Position numbers and translations under genes: made by a program
The notes under the pieces: model-generated
What the model was told of the DNA's origin: nothing
Database searches by the model: none
Seen by the model: the letters and a program-made list of their open reading frames with translations, nothing else
Part shown: positions 1 to 7,441 of the stretch, one piece after another
Position numbering within the stretch: the first letter of the stretch is position 1
Layout: the number at the start of each line of letters is the position of its first letter
Source of the DNA: Roseburia sp. CAG:10041_57
GTDB lineage: Bacteria > Bacillota > Clostridia > Lachnospirales > Lachnospiraceae
Direction of reading: 5' to 3'
DNA length: 43,758 bases
NCBI GenBank assembly: GCA_001916965.1
Contig: MNTL01000065.1
Location: 1 to 43,758, forward strand

Positions 1-20
1 TTTCAATTATTTGTTTATAT

Positions 21-94
21 GGCCTAGTGGCTCAGTTGGTTAGAGCGCCGCCCTGTCACGGCGGAGGTCACGGGTTCGAGTCCCGTCTGGGTCG
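21..94 (+). tRNA. tRNA-Asp (GTC)
   Basis: Full cloverleaf of 74 nt with an acceptor stem closing GGCCTAG on CTGGGTC (G-T pairs included). The anticodon loop CTGTCAC carries GTC between a five-pair CCGCC/GGCGG stem, and the T arm contains GGTTCGAGTCC. The discriminator base is G94 and CCA is not encoded. It is the first member of a closely spaced tRNA array. Confidence 0.97.
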
Positions 95-135
95 TTGATT
101 CTTTATGAATCACGATAATAAACTTTTGTTTGTTT

Positions 136-208
136 GGGATCTTAGCTCAGCTGGGAGAGCATCTGCCTTACAAGCAGAGGGTCACAGGTTCGAGCCCTGT
201 AGGTCCCA
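136..208 (+). tRNA. tRNA-Val (TAC)
   Basis: Cloverleaf of 73 nt. The acceptor GGGATCT pairs with AGGTCCC, and the anticodon stem TCTGC/GCAGA encloses loop CTTACAA with anticodon TAC. The T loop has the GGTTCGAGCC core. The discriminator is A208 and no CCA is encoded. Confidence 0.97.
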
Positions 209-239
209 TTTTTAATTCAATATTGCGTATTATAAATAC

Positions 240-312
240 GCCGATGTGGCTCAATTGGCAGAGCAGCTGATTTGTAATCAGCAGGTTATCGGTTCGAGTC
301 CGATCATCGGCT
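240..312 (+). tRNA. tRNA-Thr (TGT)
   Basis: Cloverleaf of 73 nt. The acceptor GCCGATG pairs with CATCGGC. The anticodon stem GCTGA/TCAGC encloses loop TTTGTAA with anticodon TGT. Discriminator T312, no encoded CCA. Only five bases separate it from the defective tRNA that follows. Confidence 0.97.
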
Positions 313-317
313 TTTAT

Positions 318-375
318 GGATGGATTCCCGAGTGGCCAAAGGGGTGCTTCGGTGGTTCGAATCCACCTCCATCCA
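318..375 (+). pseudogene. tRNA-Tyr remnant lacking the anticodon arm
   Basis: Only 58 nt long. The acceptor stem is perfect (GGATGGA at 318-324 with TCCATCC at 368-374, discriminator A375), and the T arm is perfect (GGTGG/CCACC around TTCGAAT). The D region TTCCCGAGTGGCCAAAGGGG is the classic bacterial tRNA-Tyr sequence. It runs directly into TGCTTC, which looks like the 3' end of the long variable arm. The anticodon stem-loop and most of the variable arm, roughly 25-30 nt, are absent, so no anticodon exists. It cannot decode; it is either a recent deletion, an assembly or read error in a repeated structure, or a retained acceptor-T minihelix. Assignment to Tyr is by recall of the conserved D-arm sequence. 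Confidence 0.85.
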
Positions 376-387
376 TTAAATAAATAA

Positions 388-461
388 CGCGGGGTGGAGC
401 AGTCTGGAAGCTCGTCGGGCTCATAACCCGAAGGTCATAGGTTCAAATCCTGTCCCCGCTA
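388..461 (+). tRNA. initiator tRNA-fMet (CAT)
   Basis: Cloverleaf of 74 nt with anticodon CAT in loop CTCATAA. Two initiator hallmarks are visible: the first acceptor position is unpaired (C388 opposite T460), and the anticodon stem has three consecutive G-C pairs (TCGGG/CCCGA). The discriminator is A461. Confidence 0.95.
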
Positions 462-467
462 CTCAAT

Positions 468-540
<73 letters not shown>

Positions 541-564
541 TTTTTTGTTGCTTAAAAATAATCT

Positions 565-594
565 AAAAAAACACGGATTTCCGTGTTTTTTTTT
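565..594 (+). terminator. intrinsic terminator of the tRNA array
   Basis: The hairpin ACACGG (571-576) / CCGTGT (581-586) with loop ATTT is extended by an A-run on the left and a run of nine T on the right. It lies 25 bases after tRNA-Phe. Confidence 0.85.
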
Positions 595-649
595 ATAATG
601 TATGCTAAAATAACTATGTATGGTTATGTGAAACAGAGGGGAACTCAAA

Positions 650-2044
650 ATGAAAAAGGATAATAAGTGTAAACGAATATCCGCACTTATCATAATCGTA
701 ATAATGGGCATATTAATGCTCGTATATTTTACATTTTGTTATATTTTCCAAACACACTATTTCTTTCATACAACAATTGATTATATTGAGAGCAGCGTAC
801 AGACAGTTGATACAGTATCGGATATTTTAAAGGATGAATTTCAGAAATATTCACTTCATGTAATTGGAAGGGAAGATACAGAAGTGACGATTTCAGCAGA
901 AGATGTTTCTTTAAAGGTAGATACGCAGGATGCATTGCAGAAAATTATGGACAGTCAGAATGCATGGCTTTGGCCTGTGTCAATCTGGAAAGAATATTCC
1001 TATGATTTGGAGCATATTGGACAGTATGAGGAAGATGCATTAGAGCAGATAATAGATACTATTCCATTTATGCAGCGGGATTATATGAAGGCTCCACAAA
1101 ATGCATATATTGGTGACTTTCAGGAATCAACGGGTCAATATGAACTTGTGAAAGCTTATCCGGGAACATATCTGAGGAAGGGAAAGGTATGTGACTCTAT
1201 AAAACTTGCGTTAGAAAATATGGACACGGAACTGAATCTTGAGGAAGCAGGCTGTTACATTGAGCCGTCCATAACAAGTGAAGATAAAGAACTGCTGCGT
1301 TTATGGACAGAGATAAATAAACAGGTCTCAGCTCGGATTACATATCAATTTGGTGAGAAAGAAGAGGTAGTAGACGCAAGCCTTATTCATAATTGGCTGT
1401 TTACGATTAATCATGCTGTTTATATAAGAGAAGATGAGGTAAAGGCTTATGTGAAAGAGCTTGCCAGGTCTTATGATACAGCTTATCGAAAACATGCTTT
1501 TACGACAGCAGAAGGTAAGGATATTACAATAGACAGTGGATTTTATGGCTGGAGAATGAACCGGTCAGAGGAAACGGAAGAGCTGATAAATTTAGTTAAA
1601 CAGGGAGCTGTTGTAGAGAGAGAACCTGTCTATATTCAGACAGCGGCAAGTCACGGAGAACGGGATTATGGCGACACGTATGTTGAAATAAATTTATCAA
1701 AACAGCATTTATATTTCTGGGAAAAAGGAAACATAATAATAGAAAGCGATTTTGTAAGTGGAAATATGGTAAAGGGAATGGCAACGCCAGGGGGCATATT
1801 CCCGATAACCTATAAAGAAAGGAATGCAGTTTTAAAGGGAACAAATTATAGAACCCCAGTATCTTATTGGATGCCTTTTAATGGGGGAATTGGTATGCAT
1901 GATGCTCCTTGGAGAAAACAGTTTGGTGGTACGATCTATGAAACAAATGGTTCACATGGTTGTATCAACCTTCCTGTGGATGTAGCACGGGAAATTTATG
2001 AACATGTGGAGGCAGGAATGCCGGTTATATGCTATTATGAATAG
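650..2044 (+). CDS. L,D-transpeptidase (YkuD domain) with peptidoglycan-binding region, membrane anchored
   Basis: A 464-residue cell-wall enzyme expected to form 3-3 cross-links in peptidoglycan or attach substrates to it. It has a cytoplasmic basic N-terminus, one membrane segment at about residues 10-33, and an extracellular part of about 300 residues resembling PG_binding_4-type repeats. The C-terminal YkuD catalytic domain starts near residue 340 (TYVEINLSKQHLYFW). The catalytic signature is SHGCINLP at 435-442, with nucleophile Cys438 and an upstream conserved His near 417 (GMHDAPW). The start is ATG preceded by an AGAGGGGA ribosome binding site. It stands alone after the tRNA terminator. 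The family is certain; the exact reaction (cross-linking or exchange) is inferred. Confidence 0.93.
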   Translation: MKKDNKCKRISALIIIVIMGILMLVYFTFCYIFQTHYFFHTTIDYIESSVQTVDTVSDILKDEFQKYSLHVIGREDTEVTISAEDVSLKVDTQDALQKIMDSQNAWLWPVSIWKEYSYDLEHIGQYEEDALEQIIDTIPFMQRDYMKAPQNAYIGDFQESTGQYELVKAYPGTYLRKGKVCDSIKLALENMDTELNLEEAGCYIEPSITSEDKELLRLWTEINKQVSARITYQFGEKEEVVDASLIHNWLFTINHAVYIREDEVKAYVKELARSYDTAYRKHAFTTAEGKDITIDSGFYGWRMNRSEETEELINLVKQGAVVEREPVYIQTAASHGERDYGDTYVEINLSKQHLYFWEKGNIIIESDFVSGNMVKGMATPGGIFPITYKERNAVLKGTNYRTPVSYWMPFNGGIGMHDAPWRKQFGGTIYETNGSHGCINLPVDVAREIYEHVEAGMPVICYYE

Positions 2045-2166
2045 TGTGAAAAAACTATAAACAGAAGTTTTGGTATATAGCAGCGTTGTGTCTATGCAAG
2101 ACATCTGAGGTAAAGCTACGTAGATTACCGAAAGCTTGCAGGTTATAGAAAGGCTTGGTGATAAAC

Positions 2167-2661
2167 ATGTACGAAAGTGAATTAAGACAGTATGCAGATG
2201 ATATTTTAAATTCTGATAATTTCCAGAAAATCAAAGAGCATATTCAGCATGGAAATATGACAGTCAATGAGCATTGTATTAATGTTGCCAAGACAAGTTT
2301 GAGAATTAGAGACAAACTTCATATTAAATGCAATAAAAGAGATCTGATCAGAGGTGCATTGCTTCATGATTATTTTCTGTATGACTGGCATTTTAAAGAT
2401 TTAAAAAATCCGCATAAACTGCATGGCTTTTATCATCCTTCAAGGGCACTACACAATGCTCAGAAAGAATATACATTGACAAAACGTCAGGAGGATATTA
2501 TTAAAAAGCATATGTGGCCATTAACTGTTGTTCCGCCTATGTGCAGAGAAGCATGGATTGTAACAGCAGCAGATAAATATTGTTCTTTTATGGAAACGGT
2601 ACATTTGCATAAGGGAAAGATAAAAATAAGAAAAGGTATTTTAAAAATACAAAGTATATAA
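2167..2661 (+). CDS. HD-domain phosphohydrolase-like protein
   Basis: About 164 residues. It has the layout of a small HD protein: an early His in VNEHCINVAKTSL, the central HD pair in GALLHDYFLYDW, and later histidines (HPSRAL, KKHMWPL) followed by a conserved Asp in VTAADKYC. These would bind metal for phosphate-ester hydrolysis on an unknown substrate. TTG and GTG starts exist further upstream (2155, 2158), but ATG at 2167 is preferred because GGTGA lies five bases upstream of it. The C-terminus is basic. The gene precedes pyruvate kinase by about 80 bases on the same strand. The true substrate cannot be read from the sequence. Confidence 0.85.
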   Translation: MYESELRQYADDILNSDNFQKIKEHIQHGNMTVNEHCINVAKTSLRIRDKLHIKCNKRDLIRGALLHDYFLYDWHFKDLKNPHKLHGFYHPSRALHNAQKEYTLTKRQEDIIKKHMWPLTVVPPMCREAWIVTAADKYCSFMETVHLHKGKIKIRKGILKIQSI

Positions 2662-2665
2662 ATTT

Positions 2666-2683
2666 AAGGAGGATACGACAATA
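2666..2683 (+). promoter_or_regulatory. strong Shine-Dalgarno with AUA, in frame with pyruvate kinase
   Basis: AAGGAGG at 2666-2672 is the best ribosome binding site in this stretch, yet no ATG, GTG or TTG sits at usable distance. Eight bases downstream is ATA at 2681, in frame with pyruvate kinase (ATG 2741), with 20 open codons between. It may be a decayed start, a weak AUA start giving an N-terminally extended form, or a ribosome standby site. Confidence 0.4.
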
Positions 2684-2740
2684 GATAAGAGTAGGGGTTA
2701 CGCGAATAATAAAGCGTATAATGAAAGGAAATATAAATTT

Positions 2741-4156
2741 ATGAGAAAGACCAAAATTGTTTGTACAATAGGACCCGCTTCTGAAAGCGCAGAAAAGCTG
2801 GAAGAGCTTATGCTTGCAGGTATGAATGTGGCACGTTTCAATTTTTCACATGGTGATTATGAGGAACATAGAGCCAAATTTGAAAGAACTGTACAGATAG
2901 CAGAGAAATTAGGTCTTCCTGTTGCTACAATGATGGATACTAAGGGACCTGAAATCCGCCTGAGAGATTTTGAGGGTGGTAAAGTGTACCTTGAGACAGG
3001 AACAATCTTTGCCCTTACTACAGAAGAAATAATGGGAACTGCTCAGAGAGCTACCATTACGTATAAGAATTTAAAAGATGATGTCAGCATTGGAAAGAAG
3101 ATCTTAATTGATGATGGTCTGATTGCTATGGAAGTAGTCGATATTACAGATACGGATATTATCTGTCAGGTTATCAATGGTGGATATGTATCCAATCATA
3201 AGGGTATTAATGTACCCGGTGTTGTATTGACGATGCCTTACATTAGTGATGTAGACAGAGAAGATATTCTTTTCGGTGTAAAGATGGGATATGATTATAT
3301 TGCTGCTTCTTTTGTAAGAAATAAAGAAGATGTAGAACAGGTTCGCCAGTTGATCAGAGAAAATGGCGGTAACATGAAGATCATATCCAAGATTGAAAAT
3401 ACACAGGGACTGGAGAATCTGGAAGAGATTATGGAAGCATCAGACGGTATTATGGTTGCAAGAGGTGACATGGGCGTAGAAGTTGCCATGGAAGAAGTTC
3501 CTGTATTCCAGAAGAGAATGATTAAAAAGGCTCTGGTGCAGGGTAAAATTGTTATTACTGCAACACAGATGCTGGATTCCATGATTAAGAATCCAAGACC
3601 TACCCGTGCTGAGGTAACAGACGTTGCCAATGCAATTTATGATGGTACTTCTGCAATTATGCTCAGTGGTGAAAGTGCTGCGGGTGCTTATCCGGTAGAA
3701 GCTGTTAAAACAATGGCAAGAATTGCAGAAAGAGCAGAAAAGGATATTGATTATATATCACGTTTCTCCAGAAGAAATGATGATGTAAAGGAAGATGTGA
3801 CAACAGCAATCTCTCATGCATGCTGTACAACAGCAATTGATCTGGAAGCAGCGGCAATTATTACCGTTACAATGTCAGGTTTTACTGCAAGTATGGTAGC
3901 AAGATATCAGCCTGCATGCCCTGTAATTGGATGTACTGTGGATAAGAAGGTGTTCCGTCAGCTGGGGCTTGTATGGGGTGTACAGCCACTTCTGATTAAC
4001 AGAGAAGACAGTGCAGAGAAATTATTTGATTCTGCTGTTGAAGCAAGTAAAAAGGCAGGATTCGTTCAGACAGGAGACAGAGTAGTCTTAACAGCAGGTG
4101 TTCCTCTTGGTATCTCCGGTAAAACAAATATGCTGAGAGTTGTAGATGTTGAATAA
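2741..4156 (+). CDS. pyk: pyruvate kinase
   Basis: Glycolytic enzyme that converts phosphoenolpyruvate and ADP to pyruvate and ATP in the cytosol. It has 471 residues, the short form without the extra C-terminal PEP-utiliser-like domain of Bacillus pyruvate kinase. Visible motifs are ARFNFSHG (31-38, monovalent cation and phosphate contacts), DTKGPEIR (66-73), SKIEN with catalytic Lys217 and metal ligand Glu219, and ARGDMGVE with Asp243. The stretch PTRAEVTDVANAIYDGTSA follows near 287. The ATG is chosen because MRKTKIVCTIGPAS is the normal family N-terminus. Its own ribosome site (AAAGGAA) is about 11 bases upstream, weaker than the unused-looking AAGGAGG further up. Two hairpins follow the gene. 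Confidence 0.98.
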   Translation: MRKTKIVCTIGPASESAEKLEELMLAGMNVARFNFSHGDYEEHRAKFERTVQIAEKLGLPVATMMDTKGPEIRLRDFEGGKVYLETGTIFALTTEEIMGTAQRATITYKNLKDDVSIGKKILIDDGLIAMEVVDITDTDIICQVINGGYVSNHKGINVPGVVLTMPYISDVDREDILFGVKMGYDYIAASFVRNKEDVEQVRQLIRENGGNMKIISKIENTQGLENLEEIMEASDGIMVARGDMGVEVAMEEVPVFQKRMIKKALVQGKIVITATQMLDSMIKNPRPTRAEVTDVANAIYDGTSAIMLSGESAAGAYPVEAVKTMARIAERAEKDIDYISRFSRRNDDVKEDVTTAISHACCTTAIDLEAAAIITVTMSGFTASMVARYQPACPVIGCTVDKKVFRQLGLVWGVQPLLINREDSAEKLFDSAVEASKKAGFVQTGDRVVLTAGVPLGISGKTNMLRVVDVE

Positions 4157-4177
4157 CAATTGTAACAACTAAGATTC

Positions 4178-4223
4178 ATACAGCTTGTGAAAGAAGATTC
4201 TTATTTACAGGTATAAGCTGTAT
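4178..4223 (+). other. hairpin downstream of pyk
   Basis: ATACAGCTT (4178-4186) is exactly complementary to AAGCTGTAT (4215-4223), a nine-pair stem with a long loop. There is no T-run, so it is more likely an mRNA 3' structure than a terminator in its own right. Confidence 0.4.
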
Positions 4224-4234
4224 GGCTGGACATC

Positions 4235-4284
4235 AACATGAGCAAAATGAGCTGTGAAATAGCAATTTTGCTCATGTTGTTTAA
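4235..4284 (+). terminator. probable terminator of pyk, 14-bp perfect stem
   Basis: AACATGAGCAAAAT (4235-4248) is perfectly complementary to ATTTTGCTCATGTT (4265-4278), with a 16-base loop. Only a short GTTTAAAT follows, so termination may be partial. Confidence 0.6.
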
Positions 4285-4350
4285 ATAGTTACAGTGAATT
4301 TGTAAATAGAACGCTATAGCATAAAAATACGAAAGGTATACTTAACTGGT

Positions 4351-4944
4351 ATGGGTAAAATATATTGTATTATAGGCAAAAGTTCATCAGGGAAAGACAC
4401 AATATATAAGAAGCTGATACAGGATAAAGATTTGAATCTGCATCATATTGTACCCTATACAACCCGGCCAATCCGGGAAGGAGAAAAGGAAGGGATAGAA
4501 TATCATTTTACAGATGAAGCCACACTACAAAAATACCGGGATCATAATAAGCTGGTAGAATGCAGAGCATATCAGACAATATATGGAATATGGTATTATT
4601 ATACAGTAAAGGATGATCAGATTGACCTTTCAAAATATAGTTATCTGATTCCTGGAGTATTGCGGTCGTATTGTATGACAAGAGATTATTTTGGAGCAGA
4701 CAAGGTAATGCCTATTTATGTAGAGGTAGAGGATGGGGAGCGTCTAACGAGAGCTTTGCAGCGTGAGAAAAGCCAGAGCGTTCCAAAATATGAGGAAATG
4801 TGTCGAAGATTTCTTGCAGACAGTCAGGATTTTTCAAAAGAAAAACTGGAAGAGGCAGGAATCAGCCGGGCATTTTATAATAATGAATTAGATTCCTGTA
4901 TACAGGAAATCAAACAATATATTCAGGAAAATGATCGGTTATAA
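4351..4944 (+). CDS. guanylate-kinase-like P-loop protein
   Basis: A 197-residue protein with a P-loop (GKSSSGKDT, about residues 9-17) and the guanylate kinase fold signature PYTTRPIREGEKEGIEYHF near 35-53, which binds the nucleotide in canonical Gmk. It diverges from the housekeeping enzyme: the P-loop is SSSGKD rather than SGxGKGT, and the middle carries IPGVLRSYCMTRDYFGADK. It may be a nucleoside monophosphate kinase of altered specificity or a non-enzymatic relative. It precedes yaaR and holB, the place where tmk (thymidylate kinase) lies in Bacillus subtilis, so dTMP kinase-like activity is a possibility but not shown. The ribosome site before ATG 4351 is weak (GAAAGG, about 14 bases away). 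Confidence 0.8.
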   Translation: MGKIYCIIGKSSSGKDTIYKKLIQDKDLNLHHIVPYTTRPIREGEKEGIEYHFTDEATLQKYRDHNKLVECRAYQTIYGIWYYYTVKDDQIDLSKYSYLIPGVLRSYCMTRDYFGADKVMPIYVEVEDGERLTRALQREKSQSVPKYEEMCRRFLADSQDFSKEKLEEAGISRAFYNNELDSCIQEIKQYIQENDRL

Positions 4945-4980
4945 TTTTAGTGGATAACGGATTATAAAAGGGGTGATATC

Positions 4981-5421
4981 GTGGATATCAAAGTAAACCA
5001 GGTAGAACAGACAGTTCAGACACAGCAGCAGTCCAATGTACAGCAGACAGATGATACATTTCGTTTCATGCTGGCAAGTAATATAGAAGAAGCCGGGCTG
5101 GCGGACAGATTGAACCTGATGATGGAAGAGATCGTAATGCAGGGTGATAAGATCACTAAGCGCATGGATGTAAAGGATATGCGCCGGTATCGCGCCCTGA
5201 TCAAGGATTTCATGAATGAAATTGTGAATCGTTCTCACAAATTTTCAAGAGAAAATTTTCTGGATCGTCGTGGAAGACATAGAGTATATGGTATTGTCAG
5301 ACTGGTAGATGAGAAGCTGGATGAGCTTGCCCAGGAGTTAATGAAAGAAGAAAAAGACGAGATTGCGATTCTTGCCAAGGTAGGAGAGATACGCGGCTTA
5401 CTGTTGGATATATTTACATAA
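4981..5421 (+). CDS. yaaR: YaaR family (DUF327) protein
   Basis: A 146-residue, mainly helical, charged protein. The Gln-rich N-terminus (residues 8-25) leads into a conserved core including ALIKDFMNEIVNRSHKF and a helix ending GLLLDIFT. In Bacillus subtilis the orthologue lies directly upstream of holB, as here, and its biochemical role is unknown. The start is GTG 4981, supported by AAAGGGGTGAT directly upstream; no ATG in frame is better placed. It is followed after about 70 bases by holB. Confidence 0.85.
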   Translation: MDIKVNQVEQTVQTQQQSNVQQTDDTFRFMLASNIEEAGLADRLNLMMEEIVMQGDKITKRMDVKDMRRYRALIKDFMNEIVNRSHKFSRENFLDRRGRHRVYGIVRLVDEKLDELAQELMKEEKDEIAILAKVGEIRGLLLDIFT

Positions 5422-5492
5422 AATGACAGAGAGGCTTCTTGTCTGGGTTTGAATAGCTAAGAAATAGGAAAGAATAGAGGCTTGGGGTAGAT

Positions 5493-6503
5493 ATGTCACA
5501 GGAGCAGCAAGTGTTTGGTTGGGAATCTGTCATTGGACAGAATCAATTAACAGACAATCTGCAAAATGCATTAAAATTTAATAAGATATCTCATGCCTAT
5601 ATGATTCAGGGTGAGAAATTATCAGGTAAAAGAATGATTGCAGATATTTTTGCAAGAGCTCTACAGTGTGAAAGCGAGGGAGAGCGTCCCTGTAATCAGT
5701 GTCGTTCCTGTAAGCAGGCAATGAATGGGAATCATCCTGATATTATATACGTAGAACATGATAAACCAAACGTAATCAGTGTGGATAATATCAGAACCCA
5801 GATTAATGGCGATATTGCAATCAAGCCGTATAGTGGTCCGCATAAGATCTATATTATGGATGAGGCGGAAAAGATGAATACGCAGGCACAGAATGCCTTG
5901 TTAAAAACACTGGAAGAACCACCAGAGTATGCTGTAATCTTATTGCTTACTACAAATGTGGAGTCCATGCTGCCTACTATATTAAGTCGATGTGTTGTGC
6001 TTGACACAAAACCGGTGGCAGATGATAAGATAAAGAAATATCTCATGGAAAAGGTGGAAATACCGGATTACAGAGCCGGTATCTGTGCGTCTTTTGCCAG
6101 AGGAAATGTAGGAAAAGCAGTGATGCTTGCCTCGAATGAGGACTTTGACCATTTAAAGTCGGAAGTTCTGGGAATTATGAAAAATGTAGCCAATCTGGAA
6201 GTAAACCAGATGGCAGCAGCAGTAAAGAAAATAAATGAGGAAAAATATGACATGAACGATTACCTGGATCTGTGTTTTATCTGGTATCGTGATGTGTTAT
6301 TATATAAAGCATGTGGTGAACAGAGTCCTTTGATTTTTAAGGAGGACAGGCTGGATATCAGAAGAATAGCAGCCAGTTGTTCTTATGAAGGAATTGATCG
6401 GATTATACATGCGATAGAGCAGGCAAGGAATCGTCTGAAGTCAAATGTAAATGCCGATCTGACAATGGAGCTGTTATTTATGGAAATGAAAGCAGAAGCA
6501 TAA
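5493..6503 (+). CDS. holB: DNA polymerase III subunit delta' (clamp loader)
   Basis: A 336-residue AAA+ clamp-loader subunit that helps load the sliding clamp at the replication fork. It starts with the family opening FGWESVIGQNQLTDNLQNAL, then a P-loop variant GEKLSGKR at 40-47. A zinc module follows with Cys59, Cys67, Cys70 and Cys73. The Walker B region is IYIMDEAEKM, followed by NALLKTLEEPP and the sensor/SRC region NVESMLPTILSRC. The C-terminal collar domain covers about 210-330. It sits in yaaR-holB-ricT order, as in Bacillus. The ribosome site before ATG 5493 is modest (GAGGCTTGGGG). Confidence 0.96.
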   Translation: MSQEQQVFGWESVIGQNQLTDNLQNALKFNKISHAYMIQGEKLSGKRMIADIFARALQCESEGERPCNQCRSCKQAMNGNHPDIIYVEHDKPNVISVDNIRTQINGDIAIKPYSGPHKIYIMDEAEKMNTQAQNALLKTLEEPPEYAVILLLTTNVESMLPTILSRCVVLDTKPVADDKIKKYLMEKVEIPDYRAGICASFARGNVGKAVMLASNEDFDHLKSEVLGIMKNVANLEVNQMAAAVKKINEEKYDMNDYLDLCFIWYRDVLLYKACGEQSPLIFKEDRLDIRRIAASCSYEGIDRIIHAIEQARNRLKSNVNADLTMELLFMEMKAEA

Positions 6504-6529
6504 AGTTTGTAGAGTGAGGTTAATAGATT

Positions 6530-7441
6530 ATGGTAAAAGTAATTGGAGTAAGATTTAGAACTGCAGGTAAAATATATTTTTTTGATCCATTAAAATTTGA
6601 TGTCAAAAGAGGAGATCATGTTATTGTAGAAACAGCCCGTGGAATCGAGTACGGTACAGTAGTAGGAGATCCTAAGAAAGTAGAGGATGATAAGGTCATT
6701 CAGCCTCTAAAGCCTGTACTTCGTGTAGCAACAGCCAGAGATACGGAACAGGAGAATGCAAATAAGCAGAAGGAAAGAGAAGCCTTTAAAATATGCTTGG
6801 AGAAAATTAAAAAACATAAGCTGGATATGAAGCTGATTGATGCAGAATATACTTTTGATAATAATAAAGTATTATTTTATTTTACTGCGGATGGAAGAAT
6901 TGATTTCAGAGAACTGGTAAAGGATCTGGCTTCTGTATTTAAAACACGTATTGAGCTTCGCCAGATCGGTGTCAGAGATGAGACCAAGATCATGGGAGGT
7001 ATTGGAATCTGTGGCAGAACGTTATGCTGTCATGCGCATTTATCAGAATTTGTACCCGTATCTATTAAAATGGCAAAGGAGCAGAATCTGTCATTGAATC
7101 CTACCAAGATCTCAGGTATGTGTGGCAGATTGATGTGTTGTCTCAAGCATGAGGAAGAGACATATGAATATCTGAATAGAAAGCTTCCAAATGTTGGCGA
7201 TTACGTAACAACAGATGATGGATTAAAGGGTGAAGTACATAGTGTGAATGTATTACGCCAGCTTGTAAAAGTTCTGATTGAAAATAATGATGAAAAGGAA
7301 ATTCGTGAGTACAAGGTAGAACAGCTTCGCTTTAAGAAAAGACATCGCAAAGAAAAGCAGGATGATGTAACAGATGCAGAGTTAAAAGAGCTTGAAAAGC
7401 TTGAAAAGCAGGAGGGAAGGTCTAAGCTGGATGACAATTAA
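6530..7441 (+). CDS. ricT: PSP1-domain protein RicT (YaaT)
   Basis: A 303-residue cytosolic protein with an N-terminal PSP1 domain (MVKVIGVRFRTAGKIYFFDP). In Bacillus subtilis RicT joins RicA and RicF in a complex that supports RNase Y mRNA maturation and affects sporulation and biofilm. Six cysteines in two CxxxxCC groups (161, 166, 167 and 198, 203, 204) match the iron-sulfur ligand region known for the complex. The C-terminal 70 residues become Lys/Glu rich and probably disordered. ricA and ricF are not in this window. The stop overlaps the start of the next gene by 11 bases, which suggests translational coupling. Confidence 0.95.
   Translation: MVKVIGVRFRTAGKIYFFDPLKFDVKRGDHVIVETARGIEYGTVVGDPKKVEDDKVIQPLKPVLRVATARDTEQENANKQKEREAFKICLEKIKKHKLDMKLIDAEYTFDNNKVLFYFTADGRIDFRELVKDLASVFKTRIELRQIGVRDETKIMGGIGICGRTLCCHAHLSEFVPVSIKMAKEQNLSLNPTKISGMCGRLMCCLKHEEETYEYLNRKLPNVGDYVTTDDGLKGEVHSVNVLRQLVKVLIENNDEKEIREYKVEQLRFKKRHRKEKQDDVTDAELKELEKLEKQEGRSKLDDN

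Noticed and set aside
2045..2166. Leader-like region before the HD-domain gene with GGTAA/TTACC pairing and a GATTACCGAA stretch recalling the 3' part of a cyclic-di-GMP-I riboswitch
   Set aside because: The conserved core (GGCAAACC and GACGCAAAGC type elements) is absent and there is no terminator or sequestered ribosome site, so I do not call a riboswitch.
4801..4807. TGTCGAA, an exact 0A-box core, inside the guanylate-kinase-like gene
   Set aside because: A single seven-base match inside a coding sequence and far from any promoter is expected by chance.
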